Part shown: piece after piece, positions 17,737 to 27,515 of the stretch
How the letters are laid out: every line of letters begins with the position of its first letter
Position numbering within the stretch: the stretch's first letter is position 1
Origin: MPNO01 sp965200535
GTDB taxonomy: Bacteria > Pseudomonadota > Alphaproteobacteria > MPNO01
Reading direction: 5' to 3'
DNA: 64,000 nucleotides
NCBI GenBank assembly: GCA_965200535.1
Contig: CBDAUF010000002.1
Location: forward strand, 992,001-1,056,000
Translations under genes and position numbers: made by a program
The notes under the pieces: generated by a model
Seen by the model: only the letters and a program-made list of their open reading frames with translations
What the model was told of the DNA's origin: nothing
Database searches by the model: none

Positions 17737-18561
17737 TCAATAGTCGAGCGTTCCGGTCAACACCGGACGGACCTTGCCGCCCACGCGGATCCGCTCGGCA
17801 ATCTCCAGATACAGGCGCGACGGGCGAGCGATCTCGAAGCCCTGTTCCACGACGACGGGACCGCTCCTGCCCAGCGACCGCAGGTGCGCCGCAAACGCGG
17901 TGTTGGCGCTCCCTGTCGCCGGGTCTTCGTGCAGCGCCCCGTGGAAGGTCAGCATGCGGGCCGCGAAATGCGCGTCCTCGCTGTACGCCTCTTCGCTGAA
18001 CACGAACAGCGAGAGCCAGCCTCCCGCCGCGGTCTCCTCGTAGGCGTCGGTATCGATGACGACCCGGCGCAGGGCGTCGAGCGAGCGGACTCCGGCCAGC
18101 AGAAACCACGGTCCCACCGTCGCGAACCGGCACGGGTAGCGGTCGTCCATGTCGTGCCCGGCGAGGCCCAGCAGTGCGGCGGCCCGCGGCCGGTCGAGCG
18201 CTGCACCCATCGCCACGGGCGGAGGTTCCATCCAGACGATGCCGTCCTCGAAGGTCACCGGAACACGCCCGGCGGCGAGATCCAGGGTATAGGAACCCCG
18301 ATCCCGGCCCAGCACCCATGCGGTGCCCAGCGTCGGATGCCCGGCGAACGGCAACTCGCGGTCCGTGGTGAAAATACGCACGCTCGCTTCGCCCGGCCGC
18401 TCTTCCACGACAAACGCGGTCTCCGAGAAATTCATCTCTCGGGCGACGGCCTGCATCTCCGCCGCGTCGAGATGGGCGCACCGGCGTATCACTGCCAGTT
18501 GATTGCCGGCCAGCGCCCGTTCGGCAAATACGTCTACGATCGAACAATCCATCGCCGCCAT
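17737..18561 (-). CDS. PhzF-family isomerase
   Basis: Proteins of this family have the diaminopimelate-epimerase fold. PhzF isomerises an intermediate of phenazine biosynthesis, but most homologues are of unknown substrate. The N-terminus MDCSIVDVFAERALAGNQLAV, the catalytic glutamate in NFSETAFV, RIFTTDRELPFAGHPTLGTAW and EDPATGSANTAFAAHL match the family. ATG 18561 gives 274 residues; ATG 18552 is equally possible, and longer upstream reading lacks family homology. No phenazine genes are nearby. Confidence 0.92.
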   Translation of the reverse strand: MAAMDCSIVDVFAERALAGNQLAVIRRCAHLDAAEMQAVAREMNFSETAFVVEERPGEASVRIFTTDRELPFAGHPTLGTAWVLGRDRGSYTLDLAAGRVPVTFEDGIVWMEPPPVAMGAALDRPRAAALLGLAGHDMDDRYPCRFATVGPWFLLAGVRSLDALRRVVIDTDAYEETAAGGWLSLFVFSEEAYSEDAHFAARMLTFHGALHEDPATGSANTAFAAHLRSLGRSGPVVVEQGFEIARPSRLYLEIAERIRVGGKVRPVLTGTLDY

Positions 18562-18754
18562 CGGCCCGGTTTCGGCCGCCCGACTTCCCGCGCGCCGTTG
18601 CCATCGCTCACGCTCGGGATGCCCCCCGGCGATGGGCGAGAAACCGCCGGTCCCGGGAACTCGCCCCGCGCCCGCCGTGCCCCCACATCTCGCGAGCTTG
18701 GCAAAACTACCCCGGATCGCGTCCCGTGTCAAGCAGTAAATTTCTTATAGAGAA

Positions 18755-18784
18755 AAATTTACGTGATCAGTAGTTATGGGCTTG
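18755..18784 (+). repeat. Left terminal inverted repeat (30 bp)
   Basis: It matches the reverse complement of 19288-19317 at 26 of 30 positions, including an exact 16-base inner block AGTAGTTATGGGCTTG. Its outer end also pairs with GTAAATTT at 18736-18743, giving a possible hairpin. Together the two repeats delimit a 563-bp segment carrying one small gene. Confidence 0.75.
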
Positions 18785-18810
18785 ACAGGGGATAGGTGAG
18801 CCCCTACCGC

Positions 18811-19179
18811 TTATTCCGTCTTGGCTTCGGCCGGCGGGGTCACGACCGGCGGCGTTGCGGCCGGGACGAGAACCGCCGCTGGAAAATTCTTCATCCATTC
18901 CGCCGGCAAATCCTTCGGCCAAGTAGCAATCTGGATCGGTTGGAAACGCGGCGTGGTTGCCAGCGCATCTACCTTGGCCTCAAACCGCGTCGCCGTCTGT
19001 TCGGCTTTCACCAACCGCCCCTCTATTCGGCTCAGCCGGTCAACCGCCGTCATCGTCCGTTCATCCAGACGCGCCAAGGTTGCCTCTACGCCGCCGATCC
19101 TTTCGGACATGTGATAGGCGCCGGCGATCAGCGTCACGATGATACCGAGCGCAGGAGCCCATTCCTTGAAGAAGACCAC
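18811..19179 (-). CDS. Small membrane-anchored coiled-coil protein of unknown function
   Basis: 122 residues. One N-terminal membrane helix (about 8-24, APALGIIVTLIAGAY) is followed by a coiled-coil-like segment (about 25-75, with RIGGVEATLARLDERTM) and a Pro/Ala/Val-rich tail. I do not recognise a family; the layout resembles small phage-associated or lysis-accessory proteins. The gene lies inside the segment bounded by 30-bp inverted repeats, in locally AT-richer DNA, which suggests acquisition. ATG 19179 follows GGGAGGA. It might instead be a chromosomal orphan gene. Confidence 0.6.
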   Translation of the reverse strand: MVFFKEWAPALGIIVTLIAGAYHMSERIGGVEATLARLDERTMTAVDRLSRIEGRLVKAEQTATRFEAKVDALATTPRFQPIQIATWPKDLPAEWMKNFPAAVLVPAATPPVVTPPAEAKTE

Positions 19180-19287
19180 CGGTCCATCCTCCCTGTCGCG
19201 GGAAGCCTGATCATCGTCAATTCAAAAGGAAACACTAAATTGCTTCCGGAGATCACCCGGACAAGATCGCGGTGGCTCGAAAGGGCA

Positions 19288-19317
19288 CAAGCCCATAACT
19301 ACTAATTGCGAAAATTT
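19288..19317 (-). repeat. Right terminal inverted repeat (30 bp)
   Basis: Reverse-complement partner of 18755-18784 (26/30 identical). No obvious target-site duplication flanks the pair, and no transposase is encoded between them, so a non-autonomous element is only one possibility. Confidence 0.75.
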
Positions 19318-19384
19318 AGGGAATTATATACATGAGTTGAGCGACGGCGACCGACCGCACCGTCCCGCCCGTATAAATAGCCAC

Positions 19385-19639
19385 ATGAGACACAGGGACG
19401 CCGATCTGATCGAGCGCGCCGAGGCCATCCTGGTCCGGCACGGTAGGACCACCCCGGAGAGGATCGCGGAGCGCAGGGCCGAGCGCGCGGCGCTGGCCGA
19501 GACGTCCGGGACGACCGACATCACCGGGGGCGGTAAGGGACCGAGCGAGTACGCGGCGTCGGTGAGGCGGCGCCGGGGATCGAGCGCGAGGGCCGCGAGC
19601 GGGCTGACGGGGACGGCCTCGACGGTCCCGGCGGCCTAG
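19385..19639 (+). CDS. Small hypothetical protein
   Basis: 84 residues from ATG 19385. The first 45 residues (RDADLIERAEAILVRHG, RIAERRAERAALAET) have plausible amphipathic helical character. The rest is Ser/Ala/Arg-rich and low in complexity. No family is recognised. It may be spurious; it is convergent with the next small gene in the accessory patch. Confidence 0.35.
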   Translation: MRHRDADLIERAEAILVRHGRTTPERIAERRAERAALAETSGTTDITGGGKGPSEYAASVRRRRGSSARAASGLTGTASTVPAA

Positions 19640-19643
19640 GCGG

Positions 19644-19916
19644 CTACCAGTCGTCCCGCCTGATCCTCTCGTCGTGAAGGATCGCCCACACGTAGGACGG
19701 TCCCCAGACCTTGTCCCTTGGGAAGGCGCTGGGACCGTCACAGGGAACGTGCGGCAGGGCATTACCGAAGGCCGTCTTGGACGTTGACGACACGGTGCGG
19801 TTGTGGTGGAGCCTCTCGCCCTCGATCCGGTACACTAGGGGGTCTCCGCTCATTATGCGGAACGTCTCGCCTTGGTGCGCCCGAATGCGCTCCCACACCT
19901 CGTCGATGTCCGGCAT
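19644..19916 (-). CDS. Small hypothetical protein with a compact unknown domain
   Basis: 90 residues: MPDIDEVWERIRAHQGETF, then LVYRIEGERLHHNRT, and a C-terminal WGPSYVWAILHDERIR. From memory the pattern W-x-x-I-x-x-H-x-G-E-x-F with a late G-P-S-Y-x-W-A-I-L resembles small uncharacterised proteins scattered in bacteria; I cannot name a family. AAGGA lies 7 nt before ATG 19916, and an AT-rich TTTATAC block lies just upstream, so the gene is probably expressed. It sits between the repeat-bounded segment and the autotransporter. Confidence 0.6.
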   Translation of the reverse strand: MPDIDEVWERIRAHQGETFRIMSGDPLVYRIEGERLHHNRTVSSTSKTAFGNALPHVPCDGPSAFPRDKVWGPSYVWAILHDERIRRDDW

Positions 19917-19954
19917 TGGTCGGTCCTTCCGTATAAATCGGGATCACGAAGGAG

Positions 19955-19989
19955 AGCGCGGGAAGGGGAGGGCAGCCCCCTCCCGCGCT
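19955..19989 (-). terminator. Terminator-like hairpin after the autotransporter gene
   Basis: The outer stem AGCGCGGGA (19955-19963) pairs with TCCCGCGCT (19981-19989), and an inner G/C run extends it. On the minus strand it begins 5 nt after the autotransporter stop and is followed by CTCCTT. The short pyrimidine tract makes it an imperfect intrinsic terminator. Confidence 0.65.
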
Positions 19990-19993
19990 GTTG

Positions 19994-22900
19994 TCAGAAC
20001 CCGGTATCGAGGCGCAGCATGACGCCGTGTTCTGCGGGGCCCGCGGCGTCCTTCCGGTGCTCGAGTGCGAGGTTGGTCTGCACCGGGCCCTCCAGCGCGA
20101 CGCCCGTGCGCACCCGGTGCGCGGCGCCGTCGGTGAGCGAGAACTCCGCATACGGGCGCAGCATCTCGCGGTGCGCGATCAGACCGGGGACCTGGATGCC
20201 CCATGAGATGCGCCCGTCGAGATGCGCCGCAGGCGTGTGCTCCGCATCCGCATCGCCGTCCAGCGATCCCAGCAGGCCGTCGCCGTACTCCGCGCCCGAC
20301 GCGCCCCAGCCCGGCGACAGTGCGAATGCGAGACCCGTCCCGTCGGCCTTCGCACGCAGGCCGACCGCCGCCCGCACGCCCCGCTCGCCGAACCCGGCGC
20401 CCGTCGTCTCCGCCGTGTACCAGCGGCCCTGCGCACCGACCTCCCAGCGGCCCCAAGCGTGGCGGACCTCGCCCGAGACCTCGGCGCCAGACGCCGTCTC
20501 CCCGTCGCCGCCGTCCACCCGCCCGCCGATGCGGAGCGACGACGCCAGACCGCCTTCCGCATACCGGCCAGACACCGCAACCCGCGTCCGCGTGACCGTT
20601 GCCGACACACCGTCCGCCGTGCCGCCCGAGACCGCAAGCCGAGACCACCCCGCATCGCCGACCGCCGAGATGCTGAGACCGTCGGCCTCGTACAGCACCT
20701 GTTCCGCACCCGCCATGCCGAGGCTGAACCCGAGACCGCCGGCGAGATCGATCTCCACCGGACCCGATCCCGGGGCGAACCCCGTCCACCGGCTGTCCAC
20801 CCGGCCCTTGCCCCAGCCGGCCAGGCTCCAGAGTTCCAGACCCGAGGCAAAGCGGCCCCGCGCGTAGGGGTAGACCGCCGTCACCTCGCTCTCCGCGAAC
20901 CCGGAGACGCGCGCATCCCCGTGCGCGAGACCCGACGCGGCGATGGCGCCGCTCTCGGCAAAGGCGATCCCGGTCATCCAGCGCTCGCCCATCGAGGCGT
21001 CCATGCCCCAGAACATCGCGCCGTCCGAACCGCCCCCGGCGCCCTGGCCCCACAGGGTCAGCTGCATCCCGGCGTCGTCGGCCGGCGCCTCCTCCTGGGC
21101 GAAGCCCATGGTCGGCAGCGGGCGGTTCAGCGAGATCGCAAAGCCCTGGCTCTTCATCAGGCCGCGCAGGTCCGAGAGGCTGTACGAACGGTCCGTACCG
21201 CCGCCGCCCCCGAAGCCGTGGCCCGCGCCGCCGAAGCCGCCGTGCGTCTGCGCGAGGGACTTGCCGTCCCCGCCGGTCACGCAGTCCTCGATACTGTCCT
21301 CGAGCCCGCAGCCGCCCGGTCCCTGGCCCCCGAGCAGACCGGCAAACGCCGACAGCACGTCGCTGCCCGCGCCGCCGTCCTGCATTCGGCTGCCGATGGC
21401 CGAGGACGCATCCTCAAGCAGACCCCGAGCCTGGCCCGCAAGCGCGTTCTGCAGCGCCTCGCCCGCAAGCGAGTCCGAGTCCGACTCCGCGCCCACCGCG
21501 AGCTCGAAACTGCCGCTCGCCGTGCCGCCGCCCGCATCCGTCGCGGTCACTTCCATCCCGAGCACATGCTCGCCCTTCGCGCCCGCCGTCAGCGTCAGCA
21601 CGCCGTCCTCGAGGCTGCCCGTCACCTTGTTGCGGGCCACGCTGTTGAGCGGGCCGGTCTTCACCTTGCCCGTCCGCTTGTGCGTCGTCGTCACACTGAC
21701 CGCGTAGCCGAGACCCGTGCCGCTGAAATGCTCCGAGAGATCGATCTCGTGCGTCTCGCCATTGGCGAGCGACAGGTCCTCCAGGGGCTGGGTGAGCGTT
21801 GCCGGCTCAGGGGCAATCGTCAGTTCGAAGCTGCCGCTCGCCGTGCCGCCGTCGGCGTCCGTCGCCGTGATCTCCATCACCAGCACATGCTTGCCCTTCG
21901 GCCCCGCCGTCAGCGTCAGCACGCCGTCCTCGAGGCTGCCCGTCACCTTGTTGCGCGCGACGCTGTTGAGCGGGCCGGTCTTTACCTCGCCCGTCTTCTT
22001 GTGCGTCGTCGTCACGCTGACCGCGTAGCTCAGGCCCGCCCCGCCGAAGTGCCCGGAGAGATCGATCTCATGCTCCGACCCATTGGTCATGGACAGATCG
22101 GCGAAGGGCGTCTTCAGCACCGCCTTCGGATCCGCCGGCGTCACCGTCAGCGTCTCGGACCAGGCGCCCGGCTCGCCGTCCGCCAGCGCGCGCACGCGGA
22201 AGGTGTAGGCCTTGCCGTTCTCGAGGCCGGTGATCGAGGCCGACATGTCGGCAACTTCCTCGCTGCCGCCCGCGCTCCATTCCGAACCCGACAGCGTGTA
22301 GCCGACCTCATACCCCGTCGGCGTCACGGGCGCCGGGGCATCGTCGTCGCCGTCGTCGTTCGTGCCTTTGACCGCAAGGCCGTTGCCGGACGGCTGTTCC
22401 TCTTCCGTCTCTTCCTCCGGCATCTGCCAGGAGAGGCCCACCGCGCCGTCGCCCGGATCCGCGGCGAAGTCGATGGGAGCGCCCATCCCGCTGCCGCCTT
22501 CGGCCGGGGTTCCGCTTGCCGGCACCGCGGAGAACCGCCAGCCTGCGACGCCCTTGTCCGCGGTCTTCACCCCCAGATAGACCTTGTAGGCGCTGTCGTT
22601 CACAAGGCCCGTCAGCGTGTGCGCCAGCGGGTCCGGCATGCCGACGTCCTCAAGCGACCACCCGCCGCCGCTCTCCAGGTGATAAGCGACTGCGTAGGCG
22701 GTGATCTCCGGCCCCCTGCCTGGCGAGGCCGCCGTCCAGGTGACCTCGAGTTCCCCGCTGCCGCCCGTCGCCACGGTCGGCTTTTCCGGCAAAGGCGCCG
22801 CCTCGCCGATCACGTCGGTCACCGAGATGGACAAAATATCGATATTGGACAATGCCCGGTCGCCTTCGCCGGACGTTGCGGTGAGATACACCCTGTAGAC

Positions 22901-24249
22901 ATTGTTCTTATTCCCGTCCTTCGGATCCTCGTAGTTCGGTTTTTTCTTGAACGTGAGGACGCCGTCGGTGAGATCGAACAGGGCGTTGTCGGTCGGCGAC
23001 TTGGGGTCGGTGGGTTCTCTGAAGGCATAGGTGACCGCGGTGTCCTGCGGGTCCGGGTCGAACACCGCCCCCGTCAACGTCGCGACCGATGTCTCCTGCT
23101 CCTCGGCGAAACTCACGTCATGATGGTGGAAGATCGGGAAATTGTTGACTTCCCCGTCAAACACCTCCGCGCTGTGCCAATAGGCGTACGCCATGTCCCA
23201 ACCCGAGCCGGAGGGATCGGGGCCGATAAGGAAGTCGCCCGCGCTTATGCCGGAAACCGTGACGGTCTGGGGCTCGTTCCAGTTCTCGGGCGTGAAATAC
23301 AGGGTCGCCGACTCTGCGAAGTCTTCGCCGCGCACCGAGAAATTCACCCGGCCCGTGTCCGTCGGGATTCGCTCCTGCTTAAAGGCCACGCTCACAGTGC
23401 CGCCCGGCTTCGCCCAGAGCACCGCCCTGAATGCCGCCGTTCCGCTCGTGCCGATCTTCAGGCCGCCCCCAGGGAATTCCATGCCCGCCCCGATGACGCC
23501 GACAACCACCCGCGAATAATCGCTCCACGGCCCCCCGACCTTGCCGTTCGGGGCATCCTCGTTCTCCGCCCGAACCCGGACTTCCCACACGCCGTCCGGC
23601 AGCAGGACTTCCCTGTGCGTCCCGCTATGAAGCGCCTCGAAGGTATAGCTCCGACCCTCGATACCGTTTATCTCGCTCGTGTAGTTGGCCTCCCCCGCCA
23701 GCCGCAATTGCAACCGATAGGAGACGATGGGCGGCAAGCCGGTATTGTCCGGCTCCCCCCACTCCACGGTGAGGGTATTGCGAGAGAAGCGCGTTCTGGA
23801 TTTGGAGGTCAAGGCGGGCGCAGCCATCTTGTTCGGCTTTTCCGTCCGGTCGGTCACCGTGATGGTGTATTGCCGCTCCGACGATCTCCGGCGGCTGCCC
23901 GTTCCGCTGGTGACGGTCACGTCGACCAGATAGACGTTGTCCGTATCGGAATCCTTCGGATCCTCATGGTCCGGCGGGGTCTTGAACGAGAGAAGGCCGC
24001 CGCCGCTGTCGATCTCGAACAGCGCGCCGTCCTTCCCCGCCTTGACGGCATAGGACACCGGCAGGTCCTCCACGTCCGGATCGCCCCCAGCACGTACAGA
24101 ACCCCGCCTGTCGTGTTCTCGGCAAAATTCGCCGTCGACGGGCCGGAGAAGACCGGCGGGCCGTTGTCCTGCGCCGCCGCCGGGGGAGCGGCAAACAGGC
24201 CCGCCGTCAGCGCGATCGCAAGACCCTGTCCGAGGCGGAGACGGCGCAA
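19994..24249 (-). pseudogene. Giant autotransporter with cadherin-like and FnIII repeats, one-base frameshift near N-terminus
   Basis: Surface protein: the passenger is exported through its own outer-membrane beta-barrel. The N-terminal frame begins at TTG 24249 with a signal peptide ending APPAAAQDNGPP, then FAENTTGGVLYVLG; at about 24086 it shifts, and the main frame runs 1359 residues from MEDLPVSYAVKAG. One extra G in a G run would join them as a normal cadherin repeat (VLGGDPDVEDLPV). Domains: cadherin-like repeats, fibronectin-III repeats with WTAASPGRGPEITAYAVAY and EVGYTLSGSEW, a tandem pair of near-identical 100-residue repeats (about 21495-22120), a Gly-rich linker, and a C-terminal barrel of about 300 residues ending in LRLDTGF, the outer-membrane terminal Phe. 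ATG 24287 is out of frame with the signal peptide. Binding partner unknown. Confidence 0.82.
21495..22120 (-). repeat. Tandem duplication inside the autotransporter
   Basis: Two consecutive units of about 305 bp encode near-identical 100-residue domains. Both contain the block TGPLNSVARNKVTGSLEDG and AVSVTTTHK(K/R)TG. High identity at DNA and protein level indicates a recent duplication or gene conversion. Confidence 0.85.
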
Positions 24250-24606
24250 ACCGGTGGCAGCCCGGCGCGCAAGACGGTCGTCGGCATCGTGCCGGCTCGG
24301 CTCGGCTTAATTTTAAACGAGGGAAACTTGGCTTTTCCTGTCAACCCCTGCGGGAAAAAGCCTTCGTCCAGTATTGCCGCCGGCCCCGGGGCGGCGCAGG
24401 ACAGTAACCCATGGCGGAGCGTGTCGGCAGCGTCCCGACAGTCGCTCGACAGGTGCATCGCGGATTGCTCCCTTTGTCCCTTCTCCAAGGACTGCAAGAT
24501 TTTCCAGCGCCTCCCTGTCCGGGCAAGGTAGCGCCGTTCCCCGAATCAATGCAAGCGACCGATCCGGCGGCCGGGGCCGCGCGACCCCGTGCGGCAGCGC
24601 CGCCCG
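24250..24606. other. Noncoding region between UbiD-type gene and autotransporter
   Basis: 357 bp without a credible gene. It should hold the 3' end of the decarboxylase transcript and the autotransporter promoter. On the minus strand an AT-rich block (TTTAAAATTAAG, about 24307-24318) and TTGACA (24339-24344) are visible, but their spacing of about 23 bp is too long for a normal promoter. An imperfect stem, 24330-24338 with 24352-24362, overlaps them. Confidence 0.4.
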
Positions 24607-26022
24607 TCACCCCAGATAGTCCTCGAGCCTGACCTTGCCCCAGTTGAGAGGAAAGGCCTCGCGGAAGTCGTCGGCCCCGCGATGCGGCTTGGCGGTCGCA
24701 TCGATGCCGATCTTGCCGACAAGCCGGAACGGCTCGTGCCCCGGAATCGGCGCCGCAGACGGGTCGTAGAGCGAACCCCGCGTCCCCGGCACCACGATGA
24801 TGTCGCGCGCCGGGTCCACCCGGGTCGCCATCGCCCGGTAGACCGCGCCGGGGTTGTCGATGTCGGTGTCCGGGCTGACCGCGACCACCATCTTGGTGTT
24901 GAGCCACGGCGACCCCATGGTCTGCATCAGGGCGTCGTTGACGAACCCCTCGCGCGGGTAGCTCACCTGGACGATGCACGATACCGCCGCCCCCCAGGTC
25001 GGAAAGCGGACGTCGTGCACGGTGAGCCCGATCTCGCTGATCCGGTTGTAGAGCACCGCCTCGTGGCACAGCCGGGGCAGCGGCTGGTGATCGGTCTCGG
25101 GCACGGTCTGGTGGTTGCGGTAGATCGGCCGGGAGGCGCGCATGGTGATCGCGGTCACGTCGATGCGCGGGATATTCTGTTCCCTGGGCAGAAAGTACAT
25201 GGTGGGAGCGTTGACGCCCCCCGCCGCGTGGACGCCGGACAGGTCCACCGTCCCCTCGACCGCGATTTCGGCATGGGCCGGCACGCGCAGGTCCACGGTC
25301 TCGCACGGCACCATCTCGACATCCCGGTCCATGATCGTGCCGACCATCTCGAGTTCGCCCCAGAGGTCCATGTGCATGCCGGAGAAGTTGGCCATGATCT
25401 CGTAGGCCGGATGCACCCCGAAGACGATGGCGATGGGCATCTCGGTCATGCCCATCCGACGATACTTGTCCATGATGATGTGGGTGTGCGGCGTGGCGAA
25501 GCTGATCCAGCCGTGGCGCGGCCCGACCGGCGTGGTGCCGGCGTGCGAGGAGTTGTAGAAGCCGGTCTCCGGGTCGCGGACGATGTTCATGGCCGAGATG
25601 TAGCGTTGGCCCTCCTCGGCCGAGTGGACAGGGACGGGCAGTTTCAGCCAGTCGACCTCGTCGCCGGTCAGCACGACCTCCTTGACCGGGCCGGTCGGCG
25701 CGTCGACGAAGCCGCGCGGCGGCATCCGCAGCCGCCGCGCCAGCGTCGGCAGGTAGTCTTCCTGCGGCACGCCGAGCGCCCGGCACTGCGACCAGCGGTG
25801 CTTGACGAGGATGTCGCAAAGCCGGAAGTCCGGATACTCGATGATCGTCTCGAACAGGATCGGCCCCTCGGACTGTGCGGACAGGGCGCCGATGTCGTCG
25901 ATCGAAACCGGCTTTTCGATCGTCGTCAGGATATCCGCATTGGTCTCCAGATAGCCGCGCAGGTCGCGGTCAAGCGCCCGGTTGGTGAGCCCGCGCGGCT
26001 TTCCGGGCGCACTGTCGACCAT
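24607..26022 (-). CDS. UbiD-family prenylated-FMN decarboxylase
   Basis: UbiD-like enzymes reversibly decarboxylate aromatic or alpha,beta-unsaturated acids with prenylated FMN made by a UbiX partner; no ubiX is in the window. The protein has 471 residues, typical length, from ATG 26022 (MVDSAPGKPRGL). Family landmarks are NIVRDPETGFYNSSHAGT, PIAIVFGVHPAYEIMA, EIAVEGTVDLSGV, and a C-terminal DIDNPGAVYRAMATRVDP. It is divergent from a luciferase-like monooxygenase gene at the left border of the catabolic region. Possible role: removal of a ring carboxylate. Substrate not inferable. Confidence 0.92.
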   Translation of the reverse strand: MVDSAPGKPRGLTNRALDRDLRGYLETNADILTTIEKPVSIDDIGALSAQSEGPILFETIIEYPDFRLCDILVKHRWSQCRALGVPQEDYLPTLARRLRMPPRGFVDAPTGPVKEVVLTGDEVDWLKLPVPVHSAEEGQRYISAMNIVRDPETGFYNSSHAGTTPVGPRHGWISFATPHTHIIMDKYRRMGMTEMPIAIVFGVHPAYEIMANFSGMHMDLWGELEMVGTIMDRDVEMVPCETVDLRVPAHAEIAVEGTVDLSGVHAAGGVNAPTMYFLPREQNIPRIDVTAITMRASRPIYRNHQTVPETDHQPLPRLCHEAVLYNRISEIGLTVHDVRFPTWGAAVSCIVQVSYPREGFVNDALMQTMGSPWLNTKMVVAVSPDTDIDNPGAVYRAMATRVDPARDIIVVPGTRGSLYDPSAAPIPGHEPFRLVGKIGIDATAKPHRGADDFREAFPLNWGKVRLEDYLG

Positions 26023-26141
26023 GGCCGCCTCCTGTCCGGGGATCGCGTGAAGGCAGGATATTCCGTTCCGCCGGCGCCGCCTACCGCCCCGTGCGGCGCT
26101 TGCGGTTGCATGGCCGGTGCCTGCGGCGGCATGATCGGCGC

Positions 26142-27515
26142 ATGGAAACCCGCATGAAACTCGGCATGTTCTACTGGCCGTGCGGCAATCACATCGCCGC
26201 ATGGCGGCATCCCGACGGCGTTCCCGATTCGGGCGCCGACATCGACCACATCGTCGGCCTTGCCAAGCTCGCCGAACGCGGCTTGTTCGACATGTTCTTC
26301 ATGGCCGATTCGGTATCGTTCTGGCGCGGCGAACTCGCGTCGATGACGCGGGATTCCCACTGCGCCTGGATCGAGCCGTTCACCGTGATGTGTGCGCTCG
26401 CCCGGCATACGTGCCGCATCGGCCTCGTCTGCACCGCAACCTCGACCTACGATCAGCCCTACCTGCTCGCCCGCCGCTTCGCCTCGCTCGATCTCGTGAG
26501 CGGCGGGCGGGCCGGCTGGAACCTGGTGACATCCTCCAACCGTTCGGAAGCGGACAGTTTCGGGCTCGACGAGCATGTCGAGAAGGCCGAGCGCTACCGC
26601 CGGGGGCGCGAGTTCGCCCATGTCGTGCGCGGTCTGTGGAACTCCTGGGGGGAGGGGGCCTTCGTCCGCGACAAGGAGAGCGGGCGCTATCTCGACGAAA
26701 GCGAGCTGACCGTGCTCGAGCACGAGGGCGAACATTTCCGCGTGCGCGGGCCGCTCAACGTGCCGCCCTCGCCGCAGGGCGAGCCGGTGATGGTGCAGGC
26801 CGGCGCGTCCGACGACGGGCGCCAGCTGGCCGCCGAGACCGCCGAGGTGGTGTTCGGCGCGCAACAGACGCTGGAGGGGGCCAAGGCGTTCTACGCCGAC
26901 GTGAAAGGCCGTATGCGGACGGTCGGACGCGACCCCGATTCGCTCAAGATCATGCCCGGCCTCTCCATCTGCCTCGGCGCCACGCAGGCCGAGGCGGAGC
27001 GCAAATACGCCGAATTGCAGGATCTGATCGATCCGGTCGTCGGGCTGCAGCTCCTGTCGAAGCGACTCGATTACGACCTCTCGGGCCATCCGATCGACGG
27101 TCCGCTGCCCGAGATTCCGCTCAACCCGACCGCATCGACGCGCGTCGAACTCCTGATCGACATCGCCCGGCGCGAGAGCCTTACCATCCGCGACCTCTAC
27201 CGCCGCATCGTCGGCGCGCGCGGCCATTGCGAGATTATCGGTACGCCGGCGGCGGTGGCCGACATGATGGAGCAATGGGTGCGGGAGGAGGGCTGCGACG
27301 GTTTCAACGTCATGCCGCCGCTCTTCCCCTCGAGCCTGGAGGACATTGTCGAGTTGCTGATCCCGGAACTCCAGCGGCGCGGCCTCTACCGCACCGAGTA
27401 CGAGGGCGCGACGCTGCGCGAGAATCTCGGCATCGAACGGCCGCCCTGGCCGCAGCCGCGCGCCCGCCCTCAGCCGGAATCGAGTTTGAGCAGTTCGCGC
27501 GCATTCGTCTCGTAG
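26142..27515 (+). CDS. LLM-class flavin-dependent monooxygenase (NtaA/SnaA/DszA-like)
   Basis: A 457-residue luciferase-fold monooxygenase using reduced FMN from a partner reductase. The N-terminus METRMKLGMFYWPCGNHIAAWR, the substrate-side SRRFASLDLVSGGRAGWN-like stretch (RRFASLDLVSGGRAGWNLV) and YRRGREFAHVVRGLW are typical of the NtaA group, which attacks C-N or C-S bonds. ATG 26142 is used; ATG 26154 is alternative. The C-terminal 15 codons overlap the end of the convergent amidohydrolase by 46 bp. No dedicated reductase is adjacent. Confidence 0.9.
   Translation: METRMKLGMFYWPCGNHIAAWRHPDGVPDSGADIDHIVGLAKLAERGLFDMFFMADSVSFWRGELASMTRDSHCAWIEPFTVMCALARHTCRIGLVCTATSTYDQPYLLARRFASLDLVSGGRAGWNLVTSSNRSEADSFGLDEHVEKAERYRRGREFAHVVRGLWNSWGEGAFVRDKESGRYLDESELTVLEHEGEHFRVRGPLNVPPSPQGEPVMVQAGASDDGRQLAAETAEVVFGAQQTLEGAKAFYADVKGRMRTVGRDPDSLKIMPGLSICLGATQAEAERKYAELQDLIDPVVGLQLLSKRLDYDLSGHPIDGPLPEIPLNPTASTRVELLIDIARRESLTIRDLYRRIVGARGHCEIIGTPAAVADMMEQWVREEGCDGFNVMPPLFPSSLEDIVELLIPELQRRGLYRTEYEGATLRENLGIERPPWPQPRARPQPESSLSSSRAFVS

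Noticed and set aside
19316..19762. 148-codon minus-strand open frame
   Set aside because: Low-complexity Arg/Pro/Gly composition and overlap with better-supported small genes on both strands.
20222..24310. A 1362-codon open frame on the plus strand opposite the autotransporter
   Set aside because: It is Arg/His/Ala-rich with no signal peptide or domain, and mirrors the codon pattern of the real minus-strand gene; a GC-rich antisense shadow.
24307..24344. Sigma-70 promoter for the autotransporter
   Set aside because: TTGACA and the AT-rich block are about 23 bp apart, outside the usual 16-18 bp.
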